Shown here: one piece after another, positions 5,355 to 5,633 of the stretch | How the letters are laid out: each line of letters starts with the position of its first letter | Position numbering within the stretch: the stretch's first letter is position 1 | Source: Enterobacterales bacterium | GTDB lineage: Bacteria > Pseudomonadota > Gammaproteobacteria > Enterobacterales > Succinivibrionaceae | DNA length: 5,633 bases | Assembly (NCBI GenBank): GCA_900768635.1 | Contig: CAAGDP010000178.1 | Span: 1-5,633, forward strand | Direction: 5' to 3' | Position numbers and translations under genes: made by a program | The notes under the pieces: model-generated | The model's database searches: none | The model's input: only the letters and a program-made list of their open reading frames with translations | Told to the model about the DNA's origin: nothing

Positions 5355-5633
5355 GCTTTTTATTCAGATCTTAGTGATTACACGTTGCAATCGTGCTCCT
5401 AACTTTTGGATGTACAATCCACCTCTACACGCTGAATTATTTAGAACCATAGCGAATAATATTGTACAAATGAAAGTTCATCAATCTTCCAACCCAAATA
5501 TTTTGAAAATTGAAGAGTCTTCTGCACTAAAGGTGGGTAAAGAATCCAGACTTGCATACTGATACACCCTGAGTAAATAAAGAATGAAAGCCATTGCTTT
5601 TCCTGTAAAATTGATATCGACAAAAAATCAATA
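5355..5633. other. AT-rich upstream region without an identifiable gene
   Basis: This 279-nt stretch precedes the S10 promoter. Two open frames cross it in opposite directions. On the minus strand a frame is open from the window edge to a TAA at 5441-5443 (63 codons, hydrophobic, with several Trp and Tyr); within the window it offers only a TTG near 5621-5623 as a start, but it could be the 3' end of a gene that begins outside. On the plus strand an 81-codon frame runs from an ATG at 5317 to a TGA at 5560-5562, overlapping the S10 promoter. Neither has a clear ribosome binding site or a family I recognise. A small hairpin, TGGAT/ATCCA with a 5-nt loop, lies at 5407-5421 and has no T run. I see no tRNA and no mobile-element ends. 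Confidence 0.4.

Noticed and set aside
5381..5460. A tRNA-like impression (GGTTCTAAAT on the minus strand, small hairpins nearby)
   Set aside because: No acceptor stem, D arm or anticodon arm can be assembled at proper spacing, so there is no tRNA gene.
5407..5469. TTGTACAA palindrome at 5462-5469 and a related TGTACAATCC in the hairpin at 5407-5421, considered as an operator pair
   Set aside because: The shared core is 7 bases, the sites lie more than 50 bp upstream of the -35 and no known regulator site fits. Too weak to call.
5584..5633. A plus-strand ATG at 5584 open to the window edge (16 codons)
   Set aside because: No convincing Shine-Dalgarno sequence and far too short to judge.
1..5633. 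A hidden novel system such as a phage element, CRISPR, toxin-antitoxin or inserted gene
   Set aside because: All of 169-5155 is taken up by eleven contiguous conserved ribosomal-protein genes with no gaps over 19 nt, and the flanks show no direct repeats, integrase, transposase or array.

Overview
The window is a complete, canonical bacterial S10 ribosomal-protein operon lying entirely on the minus strand: rpsJ, rplC, rplD, rplW, rplB, rpsS, rplV, rpsC, rplP, rpmC and rpsQ (S10, L3, L4, L23, L2, S19, L22, S3, L16, L29, S17). It is transcribed from about position 5321 down to a terminator at 112-139. Every protein reads as a full-length homologue of its E. coli counterpart, within 0-5 residues of the E. 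coli length, and no gene is missing, broken or inserted.

The protein sequences are strongly gammaproteobacterial, and rpsJ is preceded by a structured leader of about 166 nt like the L4-regulated leader known from that class. The non-coding flanks are AT-rich and the proteins differ clearly from E. coli, so this is not an enteric species. An AT-rich gammaproteobacterium, perhaps of the Aeromonadales/Succinivibrionaceae type, is a guess from general appearance and is not demonstrated.

Layout on the minus strand, 5' to 3': (i) 5355-5633, AT-rich upstream DNA with no gene I can identify; (ii) a promoter with a perfect TATAAT at 5327-5332; (iii) the S10 leader, 5156-5321, with several hairpins including a terminator-like attenuator just before rpsJ; (iv) eleven tightly packed genes, with gaps of 3-19 nt or 1-nt TAATG overlaps at three junctions; (v) a strong intrinsic terminator after rpsQ; (vi) 1-111, the start of the S10-spc spacer, where rplN would be expected just outside the window.

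The genes supply components of both ribosomal subunits in one transcript. L4, the third gene product, is in E. coli the autogenous repressor that acts on the leader both by attenuation and by blocking translation. The most interesting signal here is that the leader can form two mutually exclusive structures: an attenuator hairpin with a U6 tail, and an alternative hairpin that covers part of the rpsJ Shine-Dalgarno sequence. I see no mobile element, CRISPR array, tRNA, or evidence of an undescribed system; this is mostly a conserved housekeeping region.
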